A stretch of 64,000 nucleotides of DNA from Amycolatopsis sp. NBRC 101858 (GTDB taxonomy: Bacteria > Actinomycetota > Actinomycetes > Mycobacteriales > Pseudonocardiaceae), in contig NZ_BSTD01000002.1 of assembly GCF_030269325.1 (NCBI RefSeq), positions 248,001 through 312,000 of the forward strand, given 5' to 3'. The position numbers and the translations under genes were made by a program. This document shows positions 63,050-64,000 of the stretch, piece after piece. How positions within the stretch are numbered: the first letter of the stretch is position 1; each line of letters starts with the position of its first letter. The notes under the pieces were generated by a model. The model was not told the DNA's origin and did not search any database. It saw nothing but the letters and a program-made list of their open reading frames with translations.

Positions 63050-64000
63050 GTGCGACTCGGACTGAATCTCGGCTACTGGGGAGCGGGGAACGACCCCGCG
63101 AACCTGGCCCAGGCGAAACAGGCGGACGAGCTGGGCTACGCCGTCGTGTGGGCGGCGGAAGCGTACGGCTCGGACGCCGTCACCGTGCTGGCCTGGATCG
63201 CGGCGCACACGTCGCGGATCGACGTCGGTGCCGCCGTGCTGCAGATCCCGGCCCGGACCCCGGCGATGACCTCGATGACCGCCGCGACCCTCGACACGCT
63301 CTCGGGCGGCCGCTTCCGGCTGGGGCTCGGGGTGTCCGGCCCGCAGGTGTCCGAAGGCTGGCACGGCGTCCGGTTCGCGTCGCCGCTGGGCCGCACCCGC
63401 GAGTACGCCGCGATCGTGCGTTCGGCGCTCAAGCGGGAGCGGGTGAGGTTCGAGGGTGAGCACTTCACGCTGCCGCTGCCGGACGGTCCCGGCAAGGCGT
63501 TGCGGCTGACCGTCCGGCCCGCCCGCAAGCACATCCCGCTCTACCTGGCCGCGATCGGACCGAAGAACCTGGAGCTGACCGGCGAGATCGCCGACGGCTG
63601 GCTGCCGGTGTTCTTCTCGCCGGCGCACGCGGGGGAGCAGCTGGCGCAGCTGCGGGCCGGTGCCGAACGGGCCGGCCGCACCCTCGACGGCTTCGACGTC
63701 GCCCCGAGCGTCCCGCTGGTGCCCGGGGACGACTGGAAGGCGTGCGCGGACGCTGTCCGCGGGTACGCGGCGCTCTACCTCGGCGGGATGGGAAGCAAGG
63801 ACAAGAACTTCTACAACCGGCTGGCCTGCCGGATGGGCTTCGAAGCCGAAGCCGGCGAAGTACAGGAGAAGTACCTGGCCGGCGACCGGGCGGGGGCGAT
63901 GGCGGCGGTGCCGCTGGAGTTCCTCGACGCGACGTCGCTGCTGGGCCCGAAGGAACGGATCGCGGAGAAGATGACCGAATACGCCGAGGCCGGCGTGACG
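63050..64000 (+). CDS. Luciferase-like (LLM class) F420-dependent oxidoreductase, 3' end beyond the window
   Basis: 317 codons without a stop. LGLNLGYWGAGNDPANL, AELGYAVVWAAEAYGSD-type and GGRFRLGLGVSGPQVSEGWHG are the LLM TIM-barrel motifs, and PLYLAAIGPKNLELTGEIADGWLP is the F420 family block. It probably uses reduced F420 or FMN to oxidise or reduce an unknown compound. Usual length is about 340 residues, so only a short tail is cut. Confidence 0.9.
   Translation, partial: MRLGLNLGYWGAGNDPANLAQAKQADELGYAVVWAAEAYGSDAVTVLAWIAAHTSRIDVGAAVLQIPARTPAMTSMTAATLDTLSGGRFRLGLGVSGPQVSEGWHGVRFASPLGRTREYAAIVRSALKRERVRFEGEHFTLPLPDGPGKALRLTVRPARKHIPLYLAAIGPKNLELTGEIADGWLPVFFSPAHAGEQLAQLRAGAERAGRTLDGFDVAPSVPLVPGDDWKACADAVRGYAALYLGGMGSKDKNFYNRLACRMGFEAEAGEVQEKYLAGDRAGAMAAVPLEFLDATSLLGPKERIAEKMTEYAEAGVT

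Overview
The window is high-GC DNA with the gene style of an actinomycete. GTG starts are frequent, neighbouring genes overlap by ATGA, GTGA or TGATG, and several genes appear to be leaderless behind TAnnnT -10 boxes. Gene content and a dispersed GTCCACTGTGGAC palindrome suggest Pseudonocardiaceae, probably Amycolatopsis or a relative; the genus is inference. About 50 protein genes are called. I saw no rRNA, tRNA or CRISPR array. Both edges cut a gene: a LacI regulator on the left and a luciferase-like oxidoreductase on the right.

Region 1 (1-5.2 kb): LacI regulator, a glutaminase gene broken by an amber codon, an amino-acid permease, a YheO/DauR-type regulator and a threonine-synthase-like PLP enzyme. 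Region 2 (5.2-19.4 kb) is the centrepiece: a ~790-bp non-coding leader, then five overlapping genes for a compact PUFA-synthase-like iterative type I PKS. The first megasynthase has two nitronate-monooxygenase/PfaD-like domains fused to KS-AT-ACP-ACP-KR. The second is KS-AT-DH with a C-terminal Sfp-type phosphopantetheinyl transferase. A free ACP, an alpha/beta hydrolase and a GT1 glycosyltransferase follow. Together they read as a self-activating lipid synthase whose product is released and glycosylated.

Region 3 (19.4-26.9 kb): GNAT, SDR, a DHA2 exporter with a C-terminal winged helix, PHP phosphoesterase, a stand-alone LigD-type polymerase, a degenerate B12-binding-like protein, a thiolase and a divergent HxlR regulator with two matching inverted repeats. 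Region 4 (26.9-43 kb): a secreted GH87-type alpha-1,3-glucanase, a Tat-exported GH95 enzyme, a Tat-exported beta-propeller next to a LacI regulator, several small metabolic and regulatory genes, and a frameshifted epimerase.

Region 5 (43-53.4 kb, minus strand) is a carnitine catabolic operon: BKACE (cdhC-like), L-carnitine dehydrogenase (cdhA-like) and betainyl-CoA thioesterase (cdhB-like), then a family-5 ABC importer and a beta-lactamase-fold hydrolase. It was probably headed by an XRE-TetR fusion regulator. A TnpB element with a shortened RuvC domain now sits exactly at the regulator/cdhC junction, flanked by 10-bp direct repeats. Two palindromes overlap the -10 and -35 of the regulator's promoter. 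Region 6 (53.4-64 kb): an aldolase-MFS-nitrilase operon with a divergent GntR gene, an M20 peptidase, an Asp-nucleophile alpha/beta hydrolase, an ArsR-SRPBCC pair, a DUF5703-like protein, a beta-propeller lipoprotein, an aldo/keto reductase and a partial luciferase-like enzyme.
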